Positions 12,492-26,640 are shown, numbered from the stretch's first letter. The stretch is DNA of 64,000 bases from Hyperoplus lanceolatus (GCA_026929865.2 CM049410.1:11941501-12005500), one strand, 5' to 3'. Notes: generated by a model from the letters alone, not told the origin. Numbers and translations: made by a program.

Positions 12492-13687
12492 TTCCTTCCT
12501 TAAATGTTTCTAGATACATGTTTTTGTTTTGAGATCGACATTGAGGCGCTGTCATAAAAGCATTTCTACTGGAAGCTATTAAAGCCATGCAACACTTAGT
12601 TTGAAGCTGAAGAGCTTGCATGTTCACAATGGTGTGTATCAATAGTCACTCAATAATGACACCAATACAGAGTGAAGTAGCTTTTTACACCTGTTTCCAG
12701 TGTTTATTTTTGCTAAGCTAAGCTAACCTGAGCTTCATATTAATGAGGGTTTATACCTCAAAATGTTCCTTTAAAGCTGTAAGGCCCACCTATACTATAC
12801 CCACCTATACTCCTAAGTATCCTTGTATTGTTGCATTACACCTCAAACTGTCCTACTGGGATGTTGATTCATTCTTCCATTGTTGTCCATCAACCATTTT
12901 GATGGGCAACAATGGATATATGCTTCCATAAAGGTTCAGTTATGTTAAAGGCTTAGTTTAGCAGTGTCTATATACACATTATGATCTAGAATGGGAGCTT
13001 GATGAAGAATCCATGTATGTCCAACAAACGAAATTATGTTCCTTGTATAACCCCATATGTAAACAAGTCCTTATTAAACTACATTTTCCCATTGGGTGAA
13101 CGTCCACCCTTAAAGCTGGGGTATGTGATTTCTGATCAAAGTTAACATGAGCTGTACACTTTGACCAATCAGAGCGAGGCTCTGATTCTCTGTTTTTATT
13201 GGCTGTTGGGACTCTCCATTCACTTTGGCACAATTCGAATCTCTAACCCAACTGCCATTTTCTCCCCAAATCCTCCACCCCCTTTAAGAAGGATATTTAG
13301 TAAATATGGACAAACAATTTTTATTTCCAAATAAGAGCTGCAAATCATAAGCTAATAGGCTATCCCCACTGTATTTATTCAGAAAACAGATATGGAGAAA
13401 TGTATCAAGTAGTTGGAAAATAGAGGAAAAAACATAAGAAAAAAATGAAGGGTACATTTGTTAAAGCGGCTATATAGTGTAGCTGTATTCAAGCCACTCC
13501 CGTCCTGAGCAAATACCTGTCTAACCGTGTCAGAAAACTTCAAGGCTACCTTTACACAGAGCACAGTGTTTACTTTTACATGATTAAACTTCAAGGTGTC
13601 CCTGCTTTCCTTATCCTCTCAGAGAGAGAACAAACCCCATTCAGGACTCATCCATCTCAGTCGAAAAACAACTTCAAGTTTAACTTA

Positions 13688-14709
13688 GGGGCCACTCACA
13701 CTAGGGCCGCGGCCCCATGCCAAAGCTCATTAGCATACTAAAGTCTAGAACGTTTGGCTAGTGTGACCACGCCATCCGTATTCCAGCACGGAACAGCCCC
13801 TTGGCCAAAGTACAGATGCTAATGAGATGACACTCGCACAAGCAAGCGCACAAGCAAGCGCACAGGCGGAGTTCCTGACGTGAATTTATTAAGGATGCAT
13901 AGTCCTTTAACGCCCGCTGCCTTACTAGTCGGCACCAGAATTGCCCACCACTTGGACTGTAGCTACATAAAATGTGTGAGAATTAACGTGTGTGTAGGCC
14001 TAGGTGTGGGCTAATACAAGAGGGAGAGAGCTAAATAGGTGAGCGCAGAAAGCAAAGCAAAAAGGTTTTCGTGTTTACTCACGTTCGTCAGATGATTTTT
14101 TTCTTTTTCCTCCCGTCAGCTGTCACAGTACTGCCTTTATGCATGGCGGTGGAGACGAACACGAAACAACACACAACGGGACTCCGCGGCCCGGTGATAA
14201 GGAAACAGTAGCCTACACTAAGGTTTAACAAGAAACTTTATAAAGACACTTAAAAAAACGATCTCTGCCCATACAAAAAGTTCTGACTTGGATTTGATGG
14301 AGTGATCGATGTGTATAAAACCATCCGGTACGTATGGTCTGATGACGGGCCGTTATATTAATAATAAACAGCGTGCTGCACAAATATGAGACTGTCCACC
14401 GCGACCTATTAGGCTACGTCAAGGCTACATTTTAAAAAAAACAATAGCTTAAGGATTCTCGTTGCTCTAATGTGGAAGTGGAATATATGATGCAAATTTG
14501 GCTGGATGAAAATATTCACAAACAGTCGTATAGCCTACAAGTAGACTACGCTCCAAATCCTAAACGCTCACGGTGACGTTGGCAAGGTGCAATCGTGCCC
14601 AGGCCACAAGCAGTGTGAGCACGGGCCTGCCGGGGGGAGTGGGGAGGGGGGGAATCGTGCTGAATCTTCCTCCACGGAACAGGCCAACGGCACTAGTGTG
14701 AGTGGGCCC
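13688..14709. mobile_element. PIF/Harbinger-like non-autonomous element with TTA target duplication
   Basis: Left end GGGGCCACTCACACTAGGG and inverted right end GGGCCCACTCACACTAGTG agree at all but two positions, and the match continues less well inward. TTA lies directly outside both ends (13685-13687 and 14710-14712), fitting the 3-base TWA duplication of PIF/Harbinger. The 1,022-base interior codes for no visible transposase. Confidence 0.75.
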
Positions 14710-14712
14710 TTA

Positions 14713-15970
14713 GTATCTGTAAAATGTATATTGACAATGTGGGCCGTTTTGATTATTTTAAGACAATTAACTTTTAAATTCCCTCGTGTAGTACATCAGT
14801 TCTGACCATTTTTCAAAGCGCACTATAGATTTTTTAGATCGATATCTAGCCTGGGGGCAACCCTTTATTTTCTGGACGATAGGAAATCAATCTGAAATGG
14901 TGGGTTTTAGAAAAACTAATGTGAGCCCGTGTGGTTAATAGAACACGCAGAAGTAGTATGCTGTTACTAAACATAATGTCCTTTTCCTCCAAGCATGATG
15001 CATGATCATGTAATACACATGCAAAACAAGCCAATAGAAGTGAATTTCTCAGGGAATTGCAGATGTGTAACGACTGTGAAGAATGTCGACTGTTGCCTTT
15101 AAACATCAGCAAACAGTCATTAGCACTTACGAGGCTCCGATTGTCTGTCTCTCTGGTGAGATTACTGCTTTTGAACACGTGAAAAAAAAAGATTTTTAGA
15201 AAGTATCTCTCTCATGGCAACAAAAAACAAGCCCCCCTCTTCAATTATGGATTCCCATCCCGCTTGGGGGAAGATATTCACATGCAACGCTGGCCTGCAG
15301 AACTATATTTGGGCTTCAGACGTTTTTGGGGAGATGGTGAGAAACTACTATCTAAGTAAGAAATGGATGCCGTGACTCAGGATTTTTTTTCGTTTGCAAT
15401 CGTGCTGTTTTTAGATGTTTTAGATGTTTCTTTAACTTTGTTTGTCCCCCGAGAGTTTGCTTTGCTTTGGAGCTTTTGATAACATTTTTCCAGAGTAGCA
15501 GGGTGCAGTTGGGGTAAAAGGTCCAGGTTTTTTTTGGCGTGGACATTTTTGTGAATTAGAAATAATATAAAACTCTCTTTTCATCTCATGATGTGTTCAC
15601 TTGACTTGTGACACTCAAAGGTAAATGACAGAATCCATGAATCTGACGGCGATATGAAATGACTCAATTAAGTCACGTTGTTTGAGAGTGTTCTCAGCCA
15701 ACCTCTGTGAGGTCACATGGCTTAGGCCTCAAATGCCCAGTTGCCCACTCACCAAACCACTTGAACAAAGCCTCAGACTCAGACTTGACTACACAACTTC
15801 ACAGTTCACTTACAGACAAACTATGACCTAATCAATAAACTAAATTCCGGGTCAACACCGCCCAAAAATTCCCACTCTTCATGCTAACCTTTCGCGTGAT
15901 GTCAGGACCATTCTCTCCCTTTTGCTAATGTCTTGACCTTTTTGTCCTGCTGGAAGGCTTCAGAGCAGGG
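14713..15970. other. Gene-free stretch
   Basis: Nothing recognised on either strand: no exon, RNA gene or clear repeat. Confidence 0.3.
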
Positions 15971-15980
15971 AGAGAGAGAA

Positions 15981-16015
<35 letters not shown>

Positions 16016-16016
16016 T

Positions 16017-16064
<48 letters not shown>
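15971..16064. repeat. (GA)n microsatellite
   Basis: Nearly pure GA, with GAAA interruptions at its left side. The Ser/Leu and Arg/Glu ORFs over it are artefacts. Confidence 0.95.
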
Positions 16065-16068
<4 letters not shown>

Positions 16069-16585
16069 TAGGCGGTAGGCCCGAAAGGGAAAAATACACG
16101 CAGAGATTATGTAAGGGCCGTGACATTTTGGAGTGGGCTGTGACCTGCTCTGCTCCTATACCGCTTTGAGGATCAGTCAGACATTGGCTCAGACTGGGCC
16201 CGTGAGGTTGGCGCCTCTCGGGGGCTGAATTGATGTCTTGGTGCAGCAGCATCAGTAGAGTCACAGTAGCAGGGGCTGGCCGTGGGTTCATTCTATGTGA
16301 TGTAGGCCAACAAAGACGTCATTATCAGTGCCACATGATACCTAATATGGCAAAGTGGCAATGCATCATATTTTACCCCCTCTTGATGAAGGTTACAGTC
16401 CTCCTCCACTGTGCAGAGCTTTACACTATAGTGAACGTATACACTGGGACATAAAAAGGCATAAGACCGTTACGTTTGTAAATAAATGGCTCATTCTAAG
16501 GTAATATATTTATTTATTTTTCAAGAGATTATAGACTAATTCAAACACAATCAGGAATATTATATTACATTTCTACCAAGTCTGT

Positions 16586-16950
16586 AAGGCAAGGCAAGGC
16601 AAGGCAAGGCAAGGCAAGTTTATTTATACCTGTATAGCACAATTCAGACACAAGGGACAAGGCCACTCAAAGTGCTTTACTGGGGCAAGTTTAAAAAACA
16701 TAAAACACATTAGAAAAGCGAATGAATAGAAATAAAACATTTAAAAGCTAATGAATAGATATATAACATTTTAATACAATAAAATTGCAGTTCAATATGG
16801 AAACAGAAAAGTCTTCAGACTTGATTTAAAAGAGCTAAGAGTTGCGGTAGACCTCAAGTTTTCTGGGAGTTTGTTCCAGATATGTGGAGCATAAAAACTG
16901 AAAGCTGCTTCTCCTTGTTTAGTCCTAACTCTGTCCCAGACGACCTAAGG
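16586..16950. repeat. Dispersed fish repeat starting with (AAGGC)n
   Basis: Six AAGGC-like units lead into aagtttatttatacctgtat and a segment with caaagtgctttac, then ctgggagtttgttccagat. A related copy lies at 23598-23970 (tcaagtcaaatttatttata, caaagtgctgtac), so this is a repeat family. Its class is not known to me. Confidence 0.55.
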
Positions 16951-17236
16951 GATCTGTACTGTAAAATGCCAATACATTCTACACACTGAACCTTTAAGGG
17001 GGCAGAAATGGTGACCATCAGATATCACAATCCATAAAGCATGCAGGAAGCTTGCCTTCATATCCCTGTAACTTGTCAAATACAAGAGAACACATTTCCT
17101 GCGTTAGATTACCGTGGAATAATTGCACGTTTTTTAGGTTATAGAAATATAAGAAATGAAGCTTATTTGTTCATCAATACAGTATGATTTATGTTCGGAA
17201 GACAATCATGACCAAAATGTGCATTTACTATTTTGG

Positions 17237-18184
17237 TTAAAGCCACTACGAGTAACTATGTCCATTGGCGGCCCCTTTGGACAAAAGCGGTAGTATTTTT
17301 ACGACGCCAGCTGTTGTGAAGCTGTTTTCTAGCTTGTGCCGGACGTGAAAGATTCAAATTATCAGGAAGCAATATAGCATGTCCGTGTGTTGAAAGTGTG
17401 AGGGCACCGGACTCTTTTCGGCTCCGAGAGTGGTTAGTGACACAGCATCAACTAATGCCAGTAAGTGATACACACACCTGATTGCAATGAGTTGATGCAG
17501 CAGTGTCACCTAACTACTCTCTCTCACGGAGCTGAAAGATTACGTGTCCTCACAGAAAGCGAATGAACGAGAGACGGCAGTTAGTATGGATCACGATGAG
17601 GTAATGTGTTTATGTTGTTGTAAATAATGACTATTTCAGAAGAATAATGGTCATCTGATGATGGTGAAGCAAAGTAAACTTTGTTTTAGTAGGCTACCGC
17701 TCATTCATTTAGGAGTAAACACTGCAGTCTAGTTCGCTCCCGTGAAATTGTTTATACATTGCTTGGCAACGCCCTCCCGCCTGTCTACCACTCTCCCTCA
17801 CTCTCCCTTTTAGCTTTTCTTCATTGCATTTTATTTTTTTTCTTTGATGGTTCAGCCCCGTTATCAGTCATTATGACGACAAATAACTGTCTCAAACAAG
17901 GCTCCCGCTCCCCTTCCCTCACCTGGAGGGATAGGCTTCTCAAATCGCGTTGCTGCGCCACACTGAAATCTGCGACCAATACGGATATGTGACCATAGAG
18001 CTTGCACGAGCGAACCGAAAATCAGACTGGGTGTGCGACCAGACCAAAAGCAGTAATAAAAACAACATAAAAACGTCTCTCTTTGCACTGATGGTCTCGT
18101 TTGCTGTTAAAGATAATTTATGATTATCAGAGGAAACATGAGGATGTTTAAAATATATTTAAATGTTACTCGTAGCTGCTTTAA
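17237..18184. mobile_element. TTAA-flanked non-autonomous DNA transposon
   Basis: TTAA followed by AGCCACTACGAGTAAC at the left, and the inverted form TTAA plus AGCAGCTACGAGTAAC at the right. A TTAA duplication is the mark of piggyBac or Kolobok elements. 948 bases, no transposase visible. Confidence 0.6.
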
Positions 18185-18189
18185 GTTAA

Positions 18190-19640
18190 AACAAAAGCAC
18201 TTACATTTTCAACTTTTCTTGTTGAAGTTTGAAGTTGCATGGCATTTCAAGGTGCAGCTTCAAAGTAGATTGTAATGGCATTTGTTTAGCTAATACTCAC
18301 TGTAGTGTCTCAACTTGAACACATTCACTATCATGATAAAACATGTTTAGTCTGTGGTGTGGATATGAGCAGATTTCCATTGAACTGGCACCTGACCAGA
18401 GATCTGTGACGGACCTGAAGTCCAATTCCAGACTGGGCCCAGGGGGATGGGGGAACTTGACGTCAAGGCAGTTCACCCTCTGAAATAAGTAACCTTCCCC
18501 ACCCCCACCCCCCTATCCTCCTCTGGTCTGGCCTGCATTTTCATATTTCATTGGTATTTCCGGATGGCTCCCACATTTGCAAAATAAAGGCCATCAGAGT
18601 AATCATTATAATGTTGAACAATAATAACTGGGGGAACTGAATGAAAGCTTGGAGAGGCTTGTTGACCTTTCCGAGCTAAACTGGTCCTGGCTTCTGTCTG
18701 TGCACTGCTGAGCCCATTGTGTTCCCAGACCTTATCATTGTGTTGCAGTTTCCTCTCCCCGCTGCGAGTGTGCACATGTGCATGTGGGACAGTGTGCATG
18801 TGAACCGATGCGTGTTTGCGGGTCCTGTCCTTGTGTATATATATACTGTATATGCACATGTGTGTGTGTGTGTTTGTGGTTTAGTGAACTGGGCCAGGGT
18901 ACAACAAAGGTGAAGAGGCTTGAAGAGAGATACATGCAGTTTCACACTAACTAAGCCCCACTCTTACACAAATCCACATGCACAGGGTTGCTAACTTCGC
19001 CGTTTAGTACCTGCTGCTCACCAGGGTAATTAATGCTTGAGGTGAGCCACTGGTGAATAGGATAACATTTTAAAGCTTAGATATCATCATGAAAGTTTGC
19101 CAGTGGAGTACTTACATTAATGCAATTATGTTTTGCATTTTATTCAGAAATGATTTGATAAATATGCCAATAATGGATATATCTAATTAATTATGCGTAC
19201 ACAGACAGATTTTGGATAAAGCCTTTTTTCATTTTGTAAATAAAGAAAATGCTATGAACAGACTTTTTTATTTATACTGGTATAAAAGAAGACATGTACT
19301 GTAAGCAAAATAGACATAAACAATTCTATTAGCTCATAACATTATCTCATCAGTGGCTTCTGCAACCACATTACAGATGGTTGGCAACATATTTAATTCA
19401 AGGGTAAATGTGATCTCACTCATAAATGTCACAGAGGGACCCAACAGTAAGAATTTTCTTCCCTTGGCATCACATCTCAATCAATGCACTCGCTAAACCC
19501 CACTGAATAAAAGGAGGCTTTTTAACAGTGGGGCCCATTCATAAAAGTTAATAGCTGATGAAAGCTGCAGCTATCGCAGAGTATTACTACAACTCAGCAA
19601 TGAGCGATGGGTTCTGCTTCCATCTGAGACCTCCTCAACA
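18190..19640. other. Gene-free stretch
   Basis: No coding or RNA feature recognised. A short (GT)n run near 18860 makes spurious ORFs. Confidence 0.3.
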
Positions 19641-19649
19641 CTTATCATT

Positions 19650-19685
<36 letters not shown>

Positions 19686-19700
19686 AAAGAAAAGAAAGAG
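19650..19700. repeat. (GAAA)n microsatellite
   Basis: About twelve AAAG units, slightly degenerate at the right. Confidence 0.9.
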
Positions 19701-19959
19701 GAAATATCCCCCCTATTTAATGAACCACTGCTTCCACCTGTTGCCCCCCCCCCCCTTACCCCATACTCTCCGCCTCCACTGACTAGTGTAGGAAAGACTT
19801 GTCGAATGATGTCACGGTCAGCTCTGTTCTCCCAGACAATACACCCACACCTCCGGGGTTTCCCCTGCCCCGGCAACAGGGGGAGCTGTTGTGTCCTGGT
19901 GGTATGTGTGCTATGACTCATCGCCTCCTTTCTCCCACGCAGGGACACACACGCAGTCG

Positions 19960-20067
<108 letters not shown>

Positions 20068-20069
20068 TT

Positions 20070-22317
20070 AAACAGTCGTGCACAGCAGCAGCTGTCGGGT
20101 CCGGGGCTCCATAGTGACACACACATACACAAACACACATTGCATCAGTGGGTACACAGTGCATTGCATGGACAAAAGGGACAGGGGGCTGCATGTAGGA
20201 TATGGGAGCGGACGATGGAGATGTTGCCCGGGGCAACTGATAGCCCAACACAGCTCTGACCCCGGTAACACCATAGTAACACCCGTGGCTTATTGAATCA
20301 ATGGCAGTATTGATACACATGGAGAGAGTGAGACAACAGAAGAGGGAAATCAGTGGAACAGTGTGTGTGCCTTATGTATCGCTTTGTTTACAAGTGTTTG
20401 TGTACTTTTGTCGTTGTTCTTGCCAAAACGCTGAAGCTCAGAGCACTGTATGATGTGTGAATTCATGTGTGTGAGGGGCTGAGATGAAAATTAAGAAGTG
20501 GAGAATGTGTATGGGTGTTTTCGTTTGTCTATGTCCCACATACCGTTTGTATTCTCTAACCTTGTGAGCATGTGTGTTTGTGTGTGTCCATGGGAAAGCT
20601 ACTGTATGAGCCAGTGTGTGAACTAAAAAACTGATTCCCACTAGGATTAGATGCATTTATACAGCATGGTAACACAGAGTTACATCATGAAATCTGTAAC
20701 AATATCTAACATTTATAAGACTTTTATTCTTGGTACCCTGAACCAAAAAACCTAATGATACATTAAACCTAAGCAATATATTTTTTATGAGTTCAAGAAG
20801 AAATAATGGACTTTTTCTGGCCATCTCGGAGGGCCACAAAACAAGCTGTTAACATAACCCTCGCATCGTCTTTGTGGAATGTTGATTATTGTCCTATCAA
20901 CAAATTGTCTAGTTCAACATTAAGTAGACACTGAGCAATAGTCATTCAGAGCCATATTTCATGTTTCTGTATATCCAACAAATGTAAGACCGATATTTAA
21001 TGTGCTCTGTTTTAGTTGCCACCAACTACAGAGGGAAATACCTGGCTGGTTAGCTGCAAAATGCTACATGTGACTTACTTTGTCTGTCTGTCATTTTTAA
21101 GGCTGTGTACACCATACACTTTTTTTCTAAACATGGTGGCCAATGAATGACGTGGTGAGACTAAACTAAAACGTTTAAAAAATGGGCTGAAAAAATAAAA
21201 CATTGTCGAAAGACGTTAAAATACTTCATAGTGCTGGGGTAAAGAGTAAAATGCCAATTTTGTGTTGGTTCATCACTACACGCAAGCCTATCACATTATG
21301 CATTTAGTCAGCTGGTCAATTTTTAATTTAATGTATTGATGAGTGCGACTTTAATCCCATTCAAATGATACATTCTTTAATTAGATTAGCAAAAGGGGTA
21401 AATCATTGCTAGTATTAGTTGTTTGTTTCGTGACAGAAATGTTAATGACAAGGTCCCATTTAGATTATAGTTTGAAATGTTGCACTTATAGGAAGAAAGT
21501 ACAGGCAAAGCAAACCTAAACATTATGAAATCAGGCACATAAAGCATCCAAATGACCTGCCTCTTTGGAGGAAGCAAACCTTAAACGATCATTTAAAACC
21601 ATAATTGAGTTTGTGTCAGACACGCTGAGTCAGTATGTAGTTCAAACAGAGCTGTTAACTTTCTACACTATTACAATGCTTAAACTGTATCTGGGTAACC
21701 TGGGGGTATTCATACCAATACACATACACAGGATTAACGCTTGCAACATTAGGGTTTTGCCTGTTAATGTAGTTGTACGTCCTGCATACATCCGGACATC
21801 CTGAACCTGGTTAAGGATACAGCGGCAGTTCCTCCATAAGGTAGGATAGGATCTATAGCTGATCTGGTGATGTTGAGGCCGATAAGGGAGTATCTACAAC
21901 AAACTACCTCTGGCCATCAAAGCTATCCTACTATTGTTCCCCCTACGCACAGGAAGCAAGGTCTGTTGTGTTATTGTTGGATGAGGGAGAAAGAGTGAGA
22001 GAGCTGGAACAAGGCAATATGAGTGTGTGTGTGTGTGTGACATACTAAAGTAGCCTATTTGGGGCACCGTCTGCGTTTTCGATATGTGAAACAGTGTGTC
22101 ACACGTGCGTAGGCTATATATTGATCAGTTTATTGTACAGCAGCGATGGAGGGGGAAGCCACTGGCATACTGTACCTGAGTCAGAGCGGAAGAGGAGCTT
22201 AAGCCGTATGCTGAACGGAAAGAAACGGAGTACAGGAAAACACCTGGGAGCTGAGGGAGAACAAACAAACCCAGGAGGAAGAAGAGGGAGAGGAGAGGCA
22301 GGATAAGGAGGGGAATT

Positions 22318-22320
<3 letters not shown>
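20070..22320. other. Gene-free stretch
   Basis: Nothing recognised apart from short low-complexity GT runs. Confidence 0.3.

Positions 22321-22326
<6 letters not shown>

Positions 22327-22350
<24 letters not shown>
22327..22350. repeat. (GA)n microsatellite
   Basis: Short pure GA run. Confidence 0.9.
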
Positions 22351-22357
<7 letters not shown>

Positions 22358-22817
22358 GCAGAACAGCAGCCATAGAAGCCGCGAGGAGTCCAGGAAGAGC
22401 GAGTTCCGGTTTATACGTCAGCGTAGCATCATGATGAGATTGATTCTGGTTTTCAAAAATAATCTTAGGCCATCAACTGGTTCTGAAGTTTTCAGTTGAC
22501 ACGACATGTTCCTTTGGTGTCAGTGACCAGAAAGTTAAAGGTGCTGTAAGCGGAATGGTTCTTTTAGCTAAATTCCTGTCAGTTACTGCAGTTAGCAGTC
22601 CCCTCGCTCGTCCCTACGTCACCACATTAATGCACTGCGGTCTTCAAGCAGCAAGTTATCTAGCATCATCTCAGATCCATAAGTGTGATAAAACATGATA
22701 AAAACCATCAAAACAGACATTGGGAAGGATTTTTACCTGCTCCGCCATTGTAGGCGCATACACATTCACCCATATGTTGCTCTGGCATGCACCGGCAGTA
22801 AGACCATGGAGTGTATA

Positions 22818-23240
22818 GGGGAGAACGGGGTAAGTAGGCACACTTTTTACTCTAGTGAGAATTGCTCATCACAAAAACATCTGTCAATAGCCATTCCAAC
22901 ATTAAATTGAAGCTTAAGGTGTTGGCTTGAAATGTGTGTCTCTCTTTTTTTCCAACTTATTGTAATGAAGAAGTAATTTACCATCAAAGACACTCTGACA
23001 CATTGTGACACATTGTTGTCACACACTATGGGGTTGTTTGTCACAATGTTATCTTAATGGGAAAAATCTTAAAAAGAAGGCAATGAGGCAGCTGTCTTCC
23101 TCCAAGGAAGTCTATGTATGTGACCTCTGATCCCAATTCTGGACCTTTTTTATATCAACATTTCAGAGCTAGCGCGCTCTGGTGGCGAGATATAACGAAT
23201 GTGACATCCAACCCATGTGACAAATTACCCCGTTCTCCCC
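22818..23240. mobile_element. TA-flanked MITE with GGGGAGAACGGGGTAA ends
   Basis: The left end GGGGAGAACGGGGTAA and the exact inverted right end TTACCCCGTTCTCCCC are each flanked by TA (22816-22817 and 23241-23242). 423 bases with no coding sequence. A related copy begins at 63039. Confidence 0.75.
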
Positions 23241-23597
23241 TACTATATATTAGTGAGACGCGTATCGGTTTGAAGCATTCTCTCTTCTGATTGGATACAA
23301 ATTTCGGGATACTACAATAAGTTTATTTGCCGATTACATGCAAAGCAGCTGACTGAGAGATCGGATTTATGAAACGCGCACATTATGTAAGTGATCACTG
23401 TATGAATAAAGAGCAATTTTACACTTATATTAACATAAATAAACTGCATACTTCACCTGTAAGCAAAAATAGACAGTATTTTAAGGAAATGTTTGAAAAT
23501 ATACCTTCTTGCTTGAGGGTTGTGAATATCAATTCCATTCTTGTGTTCATTCAATAAATGCAAAACTGACACCGAAAGCTAGTGCTATCATATCGTA

Positions 23598-23970
23598 GTC
23601 AAGTCAAGTCAAGTCAAATTTATTTATAAAGCACATTTACAAACAGCGGGTACTGCCCCAAAGTGCTGTACAGGTTAAATAATAATAAAATAATCCACAT
23701 GTATTACAAATAAGAAACCAAAAGAAAAACACATAAGAAAATACTCAGCTCAGCTGGTTCCGATGGCCAGTGCAAAAAAATGTGTCTTCAGCAGACATTT
23801 AAAATTTTCCAAAGAAGTGGCAGAAGAGAATTCCACAACTTGGGTCCAGCTACAGCGAAGGCTCTGTCTCCCCTGCTCTTCAGCTTAGACCTGGGACAGT
23901 CTAGAATACATTGGTCAGAGGACCTCAGTGCTCTGACAGGACTGTGCAGAGAGATCATCTCTGACAGATA
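23598..23970. repeat. Dispersed fish repeat starting with (AAGTC)n
   Basis: Tandem AAGTC followed by aaatttatttataaagcac and caaagtgctgtacagg. Relative of the repeat at 16586-16950. An internal reading frame (around EFHNLGPATAKALSPL) belongs to the repeat, not to a host gene. Confidence 0.55.
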
Positions 23971-23999
23971 AGGTAGTGTATCTTATTGTGTTGTATCTT

Positions 24000-26640
24000 A
24001 TTGTATCATGTCAAATCTCATCTTAGCTTGCCTTGTTTATATATATTTTTAAAATATTTTTGTGAAGACTGAAAAAAGTGATGCTAATGGTGAGCTTTAG
24101 AGCTAGCCTGGCTGTGTCCATGCTAGAGGTTTGCAGTCCCCGTTTTTAAAGAGTGTGATTGCTAAAAAAGAACTGGTTTGCACGACACATGGTTTGATCA
24201 AGTTCATTGCTGAGAATAAAAATAATATTTACATATGGGGACACTGGCCTTCGCACGTATACGAAAATTAATGAAAGTAGTCGATTGAAGAATAAAAACA
24301 CAGACTTTTCGTTGAATGTATCAACAAATGAAAAATCAGGCACAAAGTCACCCAGACCCAGACTGGCCCTGCTCTGTTGTGGCCATCCAGTCATCACATC
24401 CTCTACACACAGTTTCCCTGGCTGCCATGCAGCTGAACTGGGCCACTCCAAAGTCTTCCCACTCTGTCTCTGCAGATGGCATTGTTTTCAGACACAATTT
24501 TCATTGTATCTGGAGTAGGAGGGGATGGAAATCACCACCGCTGCAGACGCCAAATGGTTTTGTACCCAACGACCCTCATGGGCAGTTGAGAATCAGTAGC
24601 AGTTCTTCTTGCCCGCTACCATCTCCCTCTGCTGCATGCCCCCCCATTTCCACCACCACCACCCACTCACCCCCTGTCTTCTGGGAGGTAAAGCCTGGAT
24701 TTCCCCGTTTCCACTCTCCCTAGCTCTTTAACAACTAACGCCTCGCTCTCACCCTCTCATTTAGCGCCACTCCTCTCATTTCCTCTCCTCCCCTATTAAA
24801 CCATTATGTCCTTTTATTCAAAAAAGCTCCCCCCTCCCCTTTTCCTCTGGGCCTACCTGCTCTAAGTGATCACTGAACCTATATACATAACTGAGTACAT
24901 ACAACAGCATATTTCTCCCTTCATTTTTCAATTGTACCATAATATCAGAGTGAGATCACATCATCAAAACCTCACTACTGTCCCAGGATAAGGTTTTAAA
25001 CTGATATATCAGCCACATTTTCATTACATACAGGTGTACATGCTTGTGTACGCAGGTGTCTTTTTTAACTGTCTGGCTCTTTGTTTACCTAGAAAACCCT
25101 TTATTCTCCGCCTTAATAGAAAGTGTCAACCTTGTGTCCTCTTTTCCTTCTCCTCTCTCCCCTCGCCATCCCCAAATCCATCGGATAAGTAATTACCTCC
25201 AAGGAGTAATAAGCAGGTATATACGGCAGAGATATTTAAGGCATTTTGGGATGCAGTTTGGTATTCGCTGAGTGTTCCCTCTGCACCGCTCCTGTTCTGT
25301 CGGGACCTGCCTGATTGTTCACTTTGATTACAGGGTCCTCGGCTCAACCGAAGTATTAAAACCTTTCTACTTTATGTGTGTGAGGCACTGTAGCTGAGTG
25401 CAGAGGCTGTTCCTGTTTTTCAGGTGCATTGATGGTGTAGGTGTGTGTGTGTGTGTGTTTCTGTGCACATATGCGTGCTTGTGCAGTACATTTTGGCTGT
25501 GTGAATGCAGGTGTGCCGAAGACCGAGGTCTGTGTAATTCATGGCGCTCTAAGGGTTTTTTAACTATCGGCGAGCAGCTGTATGGCAAAGCAACAAAGGG
25601 AAGCGCTACCGAATTACAAAGGTGTCAAGCCTGGGTGTGTCACATGAATCAGCCGCCACCTCCTGACCTTCTACTTTAACGTCTTTTTCAATGTTTCTTT
25701 AGGTTCTTTATTTTCCGCTTAATAGACCTTACACTGATCTGGCACACAGAGGTGCTTTTATAGGTGACAGGTACAAATGATCAGGCTACTGTTTTAAAGC
25801 AGGTGCTTAAATAAGAGCTCCTGCAGAGTTAATAGTGAGTTTAAAAGAAAAAAAGTAGTGTCAGCATGTCTACTGTCTAATGTCTATTGATAAAATGGTG
25901 TCAAATTCAATAACTTTTATGTCATGATAATTGGTTAATTAACCTGTGATATGGAAATAACAAGATAATTCTGGAGAACCCAAAGAATGTTTAACAGTTA
26001 ACACGAGGATAACAATAAAACAAAATTGTTATCTAATAAACAATTTTGAGCAGGGCATTTGAGACATTTAATCAGTTTTTTCATTGCCTAGAAAACAAGT
26101 TTGATTACTTTACCAGACAGGTGATTAATTACTTTAATTATTATTAAGAATGGCTGTTCTGGGCTGCCGTAGCTGCCTTGTGGTACTTTTAGGTGGCTGT
26201 TGAGTTCTGGTGATAAAGGTTGAATGAAAACCAAAAGGTGAAATTCAGCAGCTCCTTGCAGCTAGCTGTGTTGCTGTGGTTAAGATCCTGAACACGCGAG
26301 CGCTGTCTCAAGTCTGCTTTGCTCACGTGTGAGTTTTCAGTGTTCAAAGAGCTTGCGGAGGATCAAACATGTACTCTTTCCTTGTCCGGATTAAAAAGTC
26401 TTTGCACGTACTGTGCTTCTGTCAGCATTCTCTGACTGACATGTCTAAACCAGACTGATGAGAAGATGCTCTTCTTTTCTTGGGGGCTTTTTGTTATGTA
26501 GACCCCTGGACTTTGTGTATTTTTAAGTATTCATGCTATCATGCAATGCGCTTTGAGTGCGAGAAAAGCGCTAAATAAATCCAATCCATTATCATTATCT
26601 GAAATCTACGTAAAAAGGTTCTGTAGAGCAATGAATAAAG
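24000..26640. other. Gene-free stretch
   Basis: No exons recognised. A pyrimidine-rich block lies at 24600-24850. Nothing else stands out. Confidence 0.3.

Noticed and set aside
15902-16291. 129-codon minus-strand ORF rich in Ser and Leu
   Set aside because: Most of it is a (GA)n tract; nothing else resembles a protein.
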